NCBI GenBank assembly: GCA_005240015.1
Contig: SBBV01000038.1
Span: forward strand, 1-6,537
Direction of reading: 5' to 3'
Origin: Candidatus Odyssella thessalonicensis
GTDB lineage: Bacteria > Pseudomonadota > Alphaproteobacteria > Bin65
DNA length: 6,537 nucleotides
In this document: in pieces, positions 1-5,732 of the stretch
Position numbering within the stretch: the first letter of the stretch is position 1
Layout: each line of letters opens with the position of its first letter
Made by a program: the position numbers and the translations under genes
Notes under the pieces: generated by a model
Databases searched by the model: none
What the model saw: the letters and a program-made list of their open reading frames with translations, nothing else
What the model was told of the DNA's origin: nothing

Positions 1-894
1 CTCACCGGCGCCGCCTTCGTCTGCTTCCTCAGCCAGTTCGTGCTCATGGCCGACGCGATCCACGACAAGATCGGCGCCACCGACGTGATCGAGCTGCAGG
101 CGCTGATGATGACGCTCGCGGTGACCGTGCTGTTCACCGGCGTGCTCGTCGACGAGCGCCGGAAGCAGGAGGCGGCGCGCGAGAAGCTGCGCGACGAGGT
201 GAGCCATCTCGCGCGGCTCAGCACCGGCGGCGAGATCGCGACCGGCCTCGCACACGAGCTCAACCAGCCGCTCACCGCGCTGCTCAACTATGTGCGCGTC
301 GGCAAGGCCCAGATCGAGCGCGGCAGCGCCGCGGCGCAGGTGCTGGAGCCGCTGCTTAAGGCCGAGGCGCAGGGCGTGCGCGCGGCCGAGACCGTGCAGC
401 GCCTCCACGACTTCCTGCGCTACGGCGAGTTCTCGATGGACGAGTTCGATCTGGGCGACGCCGTCGGCGAGGCGGTGGCGCTCGTGCGCGTGACCAAGCG
501 TCCGAGCGAGATCGCGGTGCGCGTCGCTCCCGAAATCGTGGGGCTCAAGGTGAGCGCCGACCGGGTGCAAACTACGCAAATCCTCGTAAACCTTATTACG
601 AATGCGTTCGAGGCGATCATGGAGCATGATGTTGCCGCCGGCGCGGTCGAGATTACGGTCGCGAAGGTGGACGGGCGGGCGGAGATTTCGGTTTCGGACA
701 ACGGCCCGGGCGTGGCGGTCGAGGACCGCGCCCGCATCTTCGATTCGTTCTTCACGACCAAGATCGAGGGCATGGGGCTGGGCTTGGCGATTTGCCGGAG
801 CCTGGCCGAGGCGCAGGGCGGCCGCATCTGGTACGAGCATGGCGAGGCGGGCCGTCACCGCTTCGTCTTCACGTTGAATCTGGCTGGAGGTTGA
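1..894 (+). CDS. Sensor histidine kinase, C-terminal part (5' end outside the window)
   Basis: The reading frame is open from base 1, so the protein begins upstream; the in-frame GTG at 40 and ATG at 46 are internal codons, not starts. Residues are counted from the GTG at 40. A hydrophobic stretch (about 17-37) ends in DERRKQEA, followed by a charged linker helix. This tail resembles the end of MASE1-type sensory membrane domains, but that is an inference from a fragment. No PAS domain lies between the membrane segment and the kinase core. The H-box is AHELNQP with phospho-acceptor His72, the FixL/DctB-like class. The N-box has N184 and N188 (VNLITNAFEA), the G1 box is DNGPG (220-224), the F-box is FDSFF, and the G2 box is GMGLGL (244-249). 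All catalytic ATPase motifs are intact, so it should autophosphorylate and pass phosphate to the FixJ-like regulator that starts 4 bases after its stop. The signal sensed is unknown. Confidence 0.93.
   Translation, partial: LTGAAFVCFLSQFVLMADAIHDKIGATDVIELQALMMTLAVTVLFTGVLVDERRKQEAAREKLRDEVSHLARLSTGGEIATGLAHELNQPLTALLNYVRVGKAQIERGSAAAQVLEPLLKAEAQGVRAAETVQRLHDFLRYGEFSMDEFDLGDAVGEAVALVRVTKRPSEIAVRVAPEIVGLKVSADRVQTTQILVNLITNAFEAIMEHDVAAGAVEITVAKVDGRAEISVSDNGPGVAVEDRARIFDSFFTTKIEGMGLGLAICRSLAEAQGGRIWYEHGEAGRHRFVFTLNLAGG
886..890 (+). promoter_or_regulatory. Ribosome binding site of the FixJ-like regulator
   Basis: A perfect GGAGG lies within the last codons of the kinase gene, 8 bases before the ATG at 899. 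It fixes the regulator start and suggests translation coupled to the upstream kinase. Confidence 0.8.
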
Positions 895-898
895 GCGA

Positions 899-1516
899 AT
901 GGCACGGTCGGCGGTTTACATCGTGGACGACGACGCGGCGGTGCGCGACAGCATGGCCCAGCTCCTCGGCATGCACGGCTACGAGACGCGCCAGTTTGCC
1001 GACGCGGCGGGCTATCTCGACGCGGCGGACAAGCTGCCGAAGGGCTGCGTGCTGCTCGACATCCGCATGCCGGGCATGAGCGGCATGGAGCTGCAGGACG
1101 AATTGAAGAAGCGCGGCCGCGAGGAGCCGATCGTCTTCGTCACCGGCCACGGCGATATCGGCCTCGCCGTCAAGGCGATGAAGGCGGGCGCCACCGATTT
1201 CCTGCAGAAGCCCTGCGACGAGGAGGAGCTGATCGGCGCCGTGCGCGCGGCGCTGGCCGGCAAGCGCCAAGCGCGGCCTTCGGGCGACGTCGACGAGAAG
1301 GCGGCGGCGGCGTTGGCGCGCCTCACCGACCGCGAGCGCGAGATCCTCGGCTATGTCAGCAAGGGCCTCACCAGCAAGGCGATCGCGCAGCGCCTCGGCA
1401 TCAGCGTGCGCACGGTCGACATCCACCGCGCCAACATCATGAACAAGACCGGCACGCGCAACGTGGTGGAGCTGGTGCGTCTGGCGCTCGCCGGCGGCTT
1501 CATGTCGGGCGACTGA
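899..1516 (+). CDS. FixJ-family response regulator (REC plus LuxR-type HTH)
   Basis: This is a complete 205-residue transcription regulator, the usual FixJ length. The N-terminal receiver domain (about 4-120) has the acidic cluster D10-D12, phospho-acceptor D54 in LLDIRMPG, switch residue T82 (VFVTGHGD) and conserved K104 (FLQKP). These positions coincide with those in canonical FixJ. A short linker leads to a LuxR/FixJ helix-turn-helix (about 142-199): LTDREREIL, then GLTSKAIAQRLGISVRTVDIHR, with a final dimer or scaffold helix. The GGAGG at 886-890 supports the start. Its cognate kinase is the gene immediately upstream. The family usually activates promoters once phosphorylated, but the FixJ name here reflects architecture only: no nitrogen-fixation or fixK gene is visible, so the regulon is unknown. 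The antiporter downstream is a possible target by position alone. Confidence 0.95.
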   Translation: MARSAVYIVDDDAAVRDSMAQLLGMHGYETRQFADAAGYLDAADKLPKGCVLLDIRMPGMSGMELQDELKKRGREEPIVFVTGHGDIGLAVKAMKAGATDFLQKPCDEEELIGAVRAALAGKRQARPSGDVDEKAAAALARLTDREREILGYVSKGLTSKAIAQRLGISVRTVDIHRANIMNKTGTRNVVELVRLALAGGFMSGD

Positions 1517-1583
1517 GCGGATTGGAGAAGCAGCGCTAGATTCCCGTTTATTTCGAGTCACTCCGGCCGCATATTCCTGCGTC

Positions 1584-1608
1584 TCGGCGGACGCGGCACG
1601 CCCGCCGA
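1584..1608 (+). terminator. GC-rich hairpin, possible terminator after the two-component operon
   Basis: The arms TCGGCGG (1584-1590) and CCGCCGA (1602-1608) pair perfectly. Inside them GCG (1593-1595) and CGC (1599-1601) can extend the stem past a 2-base bulge. The hairpin begins 67 bases after the regulator stop. Only a weak TTCT follows, not a U-tract, so it may be a poor intrinsic terminator or merely a structured element upstream of the next gene. Confidence 0.35.
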
Positions 1609-1638
1609 TTCTAATAAGAGCGGCAGGGAAGCTTTGTC

Positions 1639-1707
1639 ATGCACTACCGGGGGACTTTCGCGCCGGATTACGGGCGTTATTCCAACTCGCCCTGGACCCG
1701 CGTGTAG
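1639..1707 (+). CDS. Possible 22-residue leader peptide upstream of the antiporter
   Basis: An ATG at 1639 opens 22 codons ending in TAG (1705-1707). AGGGA at 1625-1629 sits 9 bases before the start, a better ribosome site than many genes have. The peptide is rich in aromatic residues (three Tyr, one Trp, one Phe): MHYRGTFAPDYG, then RYSNSPWTRV. It lies 46 bases upstream of the antiporter start and is not in frame with it. It could be a real small protein, a regulatory leader peptide or chance. No homologue is recognised, and only conservation could settle the matter. Confidence 0.27.
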   Translation: MHYRGTFAPDYGRYSNSPWTRV

Positions 1708-1753
1708 CGACCTTCGCGACTAGGTCCTGAGAACGATCAAGGCGAGGGCGCGC

Positions 1754-3040
1754 ATGAACTTCCCCCACTTCATCGAGGTGACCGCGGCAACACTGTTCGC
1801 GATCGCAGTTATCCACACCTTCTCGACGAAGTTCTTCGAGCACCTCGCCCACACGCGGCCGAGTCATGCGGGCCTTTGGCACCTGCTCGGCGAGGTCGAG
1901 GGCGTGTTCGGCGTGTGGGCGGCGATCCTGCTGGTCTTCATCTCGGTCACGATCGGCGTCAAGGAGGCCGTCGACTATCTCGATTCGCGCAACTTCACGG
2001 AGCCCGCGTTCGTTTTCGTCATCATGGTCGTGGCCGCGAGCCGGCCGATCCTGCGCGCCGCCGAGATCGTGATGGGTGGCATCGCACGGCTCCTGCCGAT
2101 GCGGCGGAGCACGGCGTATTTCTTCGTGCTCCTGAGCATCGGGCCGCTGCTCGGCTCTTTCATCACGGAACCGGCGGCGATGACGCTGACCGCGATCATG
2201 CTGCGCGACCACTTCCTTTCGCGCGGCATCACTGAGCGCATGAAGTATGCGATCATCGGAACGCTGTTCGTAAACGTATCGGTCGGCGGGGCGCTTACGC
2301 CCTATGCGGCGCCGCCCATCCTGATGGTCGCTGCGACGTGGAACTGGGATTTCATGCATGTGTTCTCGGCATTCGGCGTTCGCTCGATGGCGATCGTGTT
2401 CGTCAATGCGGCTGCCGTCACTTGGCTGATCCGCAAACAACTGAGCACTTCCGATGAGTCGGCCGAATTCCGGAGCGATGAAGGCCCGATGCCGCTAGGC
2501 GTCATCGCCATTCATTTGCTGTTTCTCGCCGGCGTCGTCTACTTCAATCACCATATGGCGGTGTTCCTCGGCCTGTTCTTGTTCTTTCTCGGCTACACGC
2601 AGGCCTACAAGCGTTACCAGCGCCCGCTCATTCTGCGCGAGGGGCTTATGGTGGGCTTCTTCCTCGCAGGCTTGGTCGCGCTGGGCGGCATGCAGCGCTG
2701 GTGGCTGCAGCCGGTGCTGAGCGGCCTCGACGGCACGGTGCTGTTTCTTGGCGCCACAGCGCTGACGGCGATTACCGACAATGCGGCGCTCACCTATCTG
2801 GGTTCGCTCGTGCAAGGCATCACGGACGAGTTCAAGTATGCGCTCGTGGCCGGCGCAATCACCGGCGGCGGCCTCACCGTCATTGCCAACGCGCCGAATC
2901 CCGCCGGGTATTCGATCCTGCGCGCGCGGTTCAACGAGGACAGCATCAGCGCGCTCGGGTTGTTTCTCGCGGCGGTGCCGCCGACGATCGTCGCGATCGC
3001 GGCGTTCTGGGGCGACCGCTTCATCAGAGCACTGTTCTAG
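1754..3040 (+). CDS. Putative Na+/H+ antiporter (ion-transporter superfamily, Na_H_antiport_3-like)
   Basis: This is a 428-residue polytopic inner-membrane protein with about ten or more hydrophobic segments, recognised as the 'putative Na+/H+ antiporter' family related to NhaD/ArsB-type carriers. The fold is internally duplicated and both halves carry the signature loop: SFITEPAAMTLTA (about 135-147) and AITDNAALTYLGS (about 339-351). Each is followed by a KYA helix and a Gly/Pro-rich re-entrant segment, GGALTPYAAPP (about 178-188) and GGGLTVIANAPNPAG (about 371-385). Paired Thr/Asn/Pro hairpins of this kind form the ion site in the superfamily. The polar stretch 228-245 is probably the loop between the halves. 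The start is supported by GAGGG at 1744-1748, 5 bases upstream. The likely role is cytoplasmic Na+ or pH homeostasis; the exact ion is inferred from family only. It stands alone on the + strand after the two-component operon. Confidence 0.82.
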   Translation: MNFPHFIEVTAATLFAIAVIHTFSTKFFEHLAHTRPSHAGLWHLLGEVEGVFGVWAAILLVFISVTIGVKEAVDYLDSRNFTEPAFVFVIMVVAASRPILRAAEIVMGGIARLLPMRRSTAYFFVLLSIGPLLGSFITEPAAMTLTAIMLRDHFLSRGITERMKYAIIGTLFVNVSVGGALTPYAAPPILMVAATWNWDFMHVFSAFGVRSMAIVFVNAAAVTWLIRKQLSTSDESAEFRSDEGPMPLGVIAIHLLFLAGVVYFNHHMAVFLGLFLFFLGYTQAYKRYQRPLILREGLMVGFFLAGLVALGGMQRWWLQPVLSGLDGTVLFLGATALTAITDNAALTYLGSLVQGITDEFKYALVAGAITGGGLTVIANAPNPAGYSILRARFNEDSISALGLFLAAVPPTIVAIAAFWGDRFIRALF

Positions 3041-3058
3041 TTGCGGGAGACTTGCAAC
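3040..3058 (+). terminator. Short hairpin at the antiporter stop codon
   Basis: GTTGC (3040-3044) and GCAAC (3054-3058) form a 5-bp stem with a 9-base loop, beginning at the last base of the TAG stop. No U-tract follows, so it is at best a weak 3' end signal. Confidence 0.2.
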
Positions 3059-3137
3059 AATTCAGAGCCCGGAACGCGCCGACAAGGCGCACGCACGTCG
3101 TCGCGTCGCAAGCCGCCGGGGACGGCCCCCCTTTCGC

Positions 3138-3210
3138 GTTAACATTCGTCAACATCCGTCAACATTCGTAAACATCGCCGTAAACACCGCGGACCGCATC
3201 GTAAACATCG
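3138..3210 (+). repeat. Cluster of six GTnAACA-type units in helical phase
   Basis: Units start at 3138 (GTTAACATTC), 3148 (GTCAACATCC), 3158 (GTCAACATTC), 3168 (GTAAACATCG), 3180 (GTAAACACCG) and 3201 (GTAAACATCG). The first four are strict 10-bp tandem copies. The last two lie 42 and 63 bp from the first, which are 4 and 6 turns at 10.5 bp per turn. Every unit would therefore face the same side of the helix, as expected for a cooperative binding site or a bent or easily melted segment. The core is partly symmetrical (GTTAAC is a palindrome). It does not match the CtrA full site, the DnaA box or repABC parS as I know them. A decayed satellite is the alternative. Confidence 0.7.
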
Positions 3211-3318
3211 CCGGCCTTTCGGCCTTCAAGTCGTTCGTGGACGTGGCGCGCATCGGCGCAGTTTCCAGGTCCGCGCATGGGCTATGAGCGCGCCTCTTGG
3301 AGCGGTCCCGCGCGTGCT

Positions 3319-3369
3319 CGCGTCGTGATTCACATTTTCAAAGAGCGACGCGCGGCGCGCTCGCGCGCC
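3319..3369. repeat. GC-rich inverted repeats
   Basis: CGCGTCG (3319-3325) is repeated inverted as CGACGCG (3346-3352) across a 20-base spacer. It is followed at once by a compact hairpin, GGCGCG (3354-3359), loop CTCG, CGCGCC (3364-3369). Together they could form a two-stem structure in RNA from either strand. No T-tract flanks it, so a terminator role is uncertain. In style it resembles REP-like intergenic sequence. Confidence 0.5.
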
Positions 3370-3403
3370 ACTCGCCGGCCCATCGGGGCCATCAGCACGG
3401 TTA

Positions 3404-3418
3404 GAACAATTAGAGAAC
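3404..3418. promoter_or_regulatory. Predicted LexA (SOS) box, alphaproteobacterial GAAC-N7-GAAC type
   Basis: GAAC (3404-3407), a 7-base AT-rich spacer AATTAGA, then GAAC (3415-3418). On the other strand this reads GTTC-N7-GTTC, the documented LexA recognition sequence of alphaproteobacteria, with the flanking A/T bases typical of real sites. On the minus strand a TTGACG (-35-like, 3426-3421) precedes the box and TAACCG (weak -10-like) follows it at 17-bp spacing, so LexA would sit between the promoter hexamers. On the plus strand only weak hexamers fit (TTAGAA 3401, TCAATA 3423). The regulated transcript is not obvious: the 56-codon ORF at 3560 lies downstream on +, and only doubtful ORFs lie downstream on the minus strand. 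Confidence 0.6.
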
Positions 3419-3559
3419 ATCGTCAATAGCAAAAAAGCGCGGTGTCCCTCTCATGTGCGTCGAGGCACAAGTTGCGAAGTCCGGTACTTAGGTTGCCATA
3501 CGGATGCAAAACGGCGTTCGGTTTCATGTTAATGGCGCCGGAAACCGCAGTGCCGAACG

Positions 3560-3730
3560 ATGCCTAGAACGGAAAAAGGTGCAAAGCGCGTCGCCGCCGC
3601 GTCGCGACCAAACAGCGGAGCATCCGCGCGCACCAAGTCGCTTGAAGAGCTGGATCGCGAGTTGGCTCGGCTGAACCGCGAGATCCTGATTCAAATTGGG
3701 GCGCCGAAGAAGAAGCAAGGAAAGAGCTAG
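3560..3730 (+). CDS. Small basic coiled-coil protein, hypothetical (56 aa)
   Basis: The ATG at 3560 opens 56 codons to TAG at 3728-3730; an in-frame TAA at 3530-3532 excludes a longer version. The N-terminal third is basic and Ser/Ala-rich (MPRTEKGAKRVAAASR). The centre (about 27-45) is an amphipathic helix with heptad-spaced leucines, SLEELDRELARLNREIL, and the tail is strongly basic (PKKKQGKS). Such a layout suits a dimerising or nucleic-acid-binding small protein, which is inference. No clear Shine-Dalgarno precedes it, and an 11-codon ORF starting at 3532 overlaps its start. It lies 141 bases downstream of the LexA box, so SOS control is possible. It converges with gluQ, stop to stop, 41 bp apart. 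No family is recognised. Confidence 0.5.
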   Translation: MPRTEKGAKRVAAASRPNSGASARTKSLEELDRELARLNREILIQIGAPKKKQGKS

Positions 3731-3771
3731 CAACAGAAATCGGGCGTCAGCAGCGCTCGCATGCCGCCGCC

Positions 3772-4617
3772 CTAATCGGCAAACCCCGCCAGCGCGCGGA
3801 CCTCGGCCGGCGTGCGGCCGGCCGCGCGCAGCGCGTGCAGGGTGAGCGCGCGGTCGCGCTTGGCGAAGCGGCGCCCGTCGGTCCCGAGCAGCAGCCTGTG
3901 GTGATGATAGTCGGGCGTGGCGTAGCCGAGCAGCGCCTGCAGCAGGCGATGGATGTGCGTGGCGACGAACAGGTCCTCGCCGCGCGTGACCAGCGTCACG
4001 CCCTGGAGATGATCGTCGTGCGTCACCGCGAGGTGATAGCTGGCGGGCGTGTCCTTCCGCGCCACGACGACATCGCCGAGCAGCGCGGGGCGCGCGTCCT
4101 GCTCGCCGCTTTCGCGGTCGCGCCAGCGGAGCGGCCCCGCGATCGCCGCCGCCTTCGCCACGTCGAGCCGGAGCGCGTGGTTGTCGCCGCGCTCGAGGCG
4201 CGCTTTGCGCTCGTAGGGCGTGAGACGGCGGCAAGTGCCCGGATAGAGTGGCCCGCCGTCGCCGTGCGGCGCGCCGGCGGCCGCGGCGATCTCGGCCGCG
4301 ATCTCGGTGCGCGTGCAGAAGCAGGGATAGATGAGGTCCATCGCCCCGAGGCGCTGGAGCGCCGCGCGATAGTCGGCGAAGTGCTGCGCCTGCCGGCGCA
4401 CCGGCTCTTCCCAGCGGAGGCCGAGCCAGGCGAGGTCCGCGAAGATCGCGTCGGTGAATTCCGGCCGGCAGCGCGTCTCATCGATGTCCTCGATGCGCAG
4501 CAGGAAGCGTCCGCCGGCTTGGCGCGCGGCGCGCTCGGCGAAGAGCGCGGAATAGGCGCTGCCGAGATGGATGAGACCCGTGGGGCTCGGCGCGAAGCGG
4601 GTGACGGCTGCAGGCAT
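3772..4617 (-). CDS. gluQ: Glutamyl-Q tRNA(Asp) synthetase
   Basis: This class I synthetase paralogue, about 281 residues, lacks the anticodon-binding half of GluRS. It activates glutamate without tRNA and attaches it to queuosine at the wobble position of tRNA(Asp). The start is taken at ATG 4617 because the protein then begins MPAAVTRFAPSPTG, the family N-terminus; a longer frame to 4713 would translate the REP-like element and is rejected. The HIGH-type motif is HLGS (17-20), glutamate binding uses RIEDID (41-46), and the zinc site matches the E. coli enzyme pattern: C99, C101, Y125 and C129. GVTLVTRGEDL (206-216) and a degenerate KMSKS loop, FAKRD (251-255), follow. No good ribosome site is visible. 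It lies 99 bp downstream of the ureohydrolase gene on the same strand. There is no dksA neighbour, unlike in E. coli. Confidence 0.95.
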   Translation of the reverse strand: MPAAVTRFAPSPTGLIHLGSAYSALFAERAARQAGGRFLLRIEDIDETRCRPEFTDAIFADLAWLGLRWEEPVRRQAQHFADYRAALQRLGAMDLIYPCFCTRTEIAAEIAAAAGAPHGDGGPLYPGTCRRLTPYERKARLERGDNHALRLDVAKAAAIAGPLRWRDRESGEQDARPALLGDVVVARKDTPASYHLAVTHDDHLQGVTLVTRGEDLFVATHIHRLLQALLGYATPDYHHHRLLLGTDGRRFAKRDRALTLHALRAAGRTPAEVRALAGFAD

Positions 4618-4635
4618 TAAGGAAGTGAATTCTAA

Positions 4636-4715
4636 CTTTGGGACCGCGCGGCTCCAGCCGCGCTCTTTGTTGCCGCGGGACCGAAGGGCGCGCCTGGAGG
4701 CGCGCGGGCCCAAAG
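4636..4715. repeat. REP-like double hairpin (BIME-style) between the ureohydrolase gene and gluQ
   Basis: The outer arms 4636-4655 and 4696-4715 are inverted copies matching at 18 of 20 positions (CTTTGGG to CCCAAAG at the ends). Each also contains its own perfect hairpin: GCGCGGC-TCCA-GCCGCGC (4646-4663) and GCGCGCC-TGGA-GGCGCGC (4688-4705). The stems differ by compensating changes and the two loops are complementary. The element fills almost the whole intergenic gap, starting one base after the ureohydrolase stop. This is the structure of paired REP sequences moved by RAYT transposases. In the mRNA it may also limit read-through or stabilise the upstream transcript. Confidence 0.8.
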
Positions 4716-4716
4716 A

Positions 4717-5706
4717 TCAGTTCGCCCGCCCCTTCTGGCGGCCGACGCGCTCGGCTATGAGGCAGAGCAGCTCCCACATCATGGTGACGCCGACCAGCGC
4801 CGTCATGCCGGTGGGATCGAACGGCGGCGAGACCTCGACGACGTCGGCGCCGACGATGTCGAGGCCGCGGAGTCCGCGGATCATCTGCTGCGCTTCCAGC
4901 GTCGTGTAGCCGCCGATCTCGGGTGTCCCGGTGCCGGGCGCATAGACCGGATCGAGGCCGTCGACGTCGAAGCTCACATAGATGGGCCCGTCGCCAGCGA
5001 CGCGGCGCGCCTCGGCCACGGTCTTCTCGACGCCCAACGCCTGGAACTCCTCGATCTCGATCACGCGGATGCCCTGCGCCAGGCCCCAATCCTTGTCCTC
5101 GGGCGTGTAGAGCGAGCCGCGGATGCCGATCTGGATCGTGCGCTTGGGATCGAGCACGCCTTCCTCGATCGCGCGGCGGAACGGGGTCCCGTGCGTGTAT
5201 TTGTATTCGCCGTAGTAGCGGTCCCAGGTGTCGGTGTGGGCGTCGAAATGCACGAGGCCGAGCGGCCGACCCTTGCCCAGCACCTTGAGGATCGGCAGCG
5301 TGATCAGGTGGTCGCCGCCGGCCGAGAGCGGCACGACGCCGGCATCGTGGACCTTGACGAAGAACGCCTCGATGCGCGCCAACGAGTCGGCGAGATCGAC
5401 CGGGTTCACCGGCGTGTCGCCGAGATCGGCGCATTGCGCGAGGCGGTAGGGCTGGAGCCCGCTGATGTGGTGGACGTTGCGCATCAAGGTCGACTGATCG
5501 CGCATCTGGCGCGGGCCGTGGCGCGCGCCCGGGCGGTTGGTGGTGCCGCCATCCCAGGGCACGCCGATGATGCCGATCTCGACGCCGGCCGACTTGGCCT
5601 CGTCGATACCCACGTGCGGCAGGCGCATGAAGGTCGGGATGCCGGCGAAGCGCGGCAGCACGTTGCCGGAGACGGGGAGGAAGCGCTGCTTGTCGGCCTT
5701 GTTCAT
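4717..5706 (-). CDS. Agmatinase/arginase-family ureohydrolase
   Basis: This 329-residue cytoplasmic binuclear-manganese hydrolase belongs to a family that splits guanidino compounds into urea and an amine. All metal ligands are visible: H133 (SAGGDH), D155, H157 and D159 (FDAHTDTW), D247 and D249 (SFDVDGLDP). The family segments HGTPFRRA (172-179) and GTGTPEIGG (258-266) and the C-terminal EVSPPFDPTG are also intact. The N-terminus (LPRFAGIPTFMRLP) resembles the agmatinase/guanidinobutyrase branch rather than true arginases. Agmatine, guanidinobutyrate, guanidinopropionate or guanidine are all possible substrates and sequence reading does not decide between them. The start is ATG 5706, preceded by a weak GAG. 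It lies 26 bp downstream of the membrane-protein gene and upstream of gluQ on the same strand. No urease, transporter or arginine decarboxylase gene is in the window. Confidence 0.92.
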   Translation of the reverse strand: MNKADKQRFLPVSGNVLPRFAGIPTFMRLPHVGIDEAKSAGVEIGIIGVPWDGGTTNRPGARHGPRQMRDQSTLMRNVHHISGLQPYRLAQCADLGDTPVNPVDLADSLARIEAFFVKVHDAGVVPLSAGGDHLITLPILKVLGKGRPLGLVHFDAHTDTWDRYYGEYKYTHGTPFRRAIEEGVLDPKRTIQIGIRGSLYTPEDKDWGLAQGIRVIEIEEFQALGVEKTVAEARRVAGDGPIYVSFDVDGLDPVYAPGTGTPEIGGYTTLEAQQMIRGLRGLDIVGADVVEVSPPFDPTGMTALVGVTMMWELLCLIAERVGRQKGRAN

Positions 5707-5732
5707 CGCTCAACAGTATGGAGACGCGCTGG

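Larger units (their letters stand above)
3041..3559. other. Gene-poor intergenic region with several repeat and regulatory signals
   Basis: About 520 bp separate the antiporter from the next plausible ORF. Open frames here have no ribosome sites, domains or believable composition and read through inverted repeats. The region holds a phased repeat cluster (3138-3210), a GGCC-GAAA-GGCC mini-hairpin read on the minus strand (about 3212-3223), long GC-rich inverted repeats (3319-3369) and a LexA-type box (3404-3418). Beyond the box (3419-3559) the base composition is more AT-rich than in the flanking genes, with an A-run at 3430-3436. I find no tRNA or rRNA in it. Confidence 0.6.

Noticed and set aside
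869..1561. Long minus-strand open frame opposite the response regulator gene
   Set aside because: It is the antisense shadow of a gene with clear REC and HTH motifs; the low-complexity Ala/Arg/His composition is typical of the reverse of GC-rich coding DNA.
1727..1740. Possible FixK/FNR-type site (CTGAG-N4-ATCAA) upstream of the antiporter
   Set aside because: Only the right half matches TTGAT-N4-ATCAA; the left half is too degenerate to claim.
1637..2440. 267-codon minus-strand frame opposite the antiporter
   Set aside because: The product is Asp/Arg/His-rich with no domain, while the opposite strand encodes a well-formed membrane protein with internal repeats.
3138..3210. CRISPR array or repABC parS/iteron origin
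   Set aside because: The units are 10 bp with no unique spacers of CRISPR length, and neither cas nor replication genes are present; they also do not match the parS palindrome.
3288..3318. Possible degenerate relative of the REP-like element (contains GGAGCGGTCCCGCGCG)
   Set aside because: Only fragments resemble the element at 4636-4715 and the hairpin pairing is not preserved.
3226..3432. 68-codon minus-strand frame spanning the LexA box
   Set aside because: Its start codon lies upstream of or within the putative operator, it has no ribosome site or domain, and it reads through inverted repeats.
3835..4620. Plus-strand frame opposite gluQ
   Set aside because: It is a shadow of the gluQ gene, whose zinc ligands and HIGH-type motif are intact.
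4618..4713. N-terminal extension of gluQ to ATG 4713
   Set aside because: The 32 extra residues translate the REP-like double hairpin, and the family N-terminus begins at ATG 4617.
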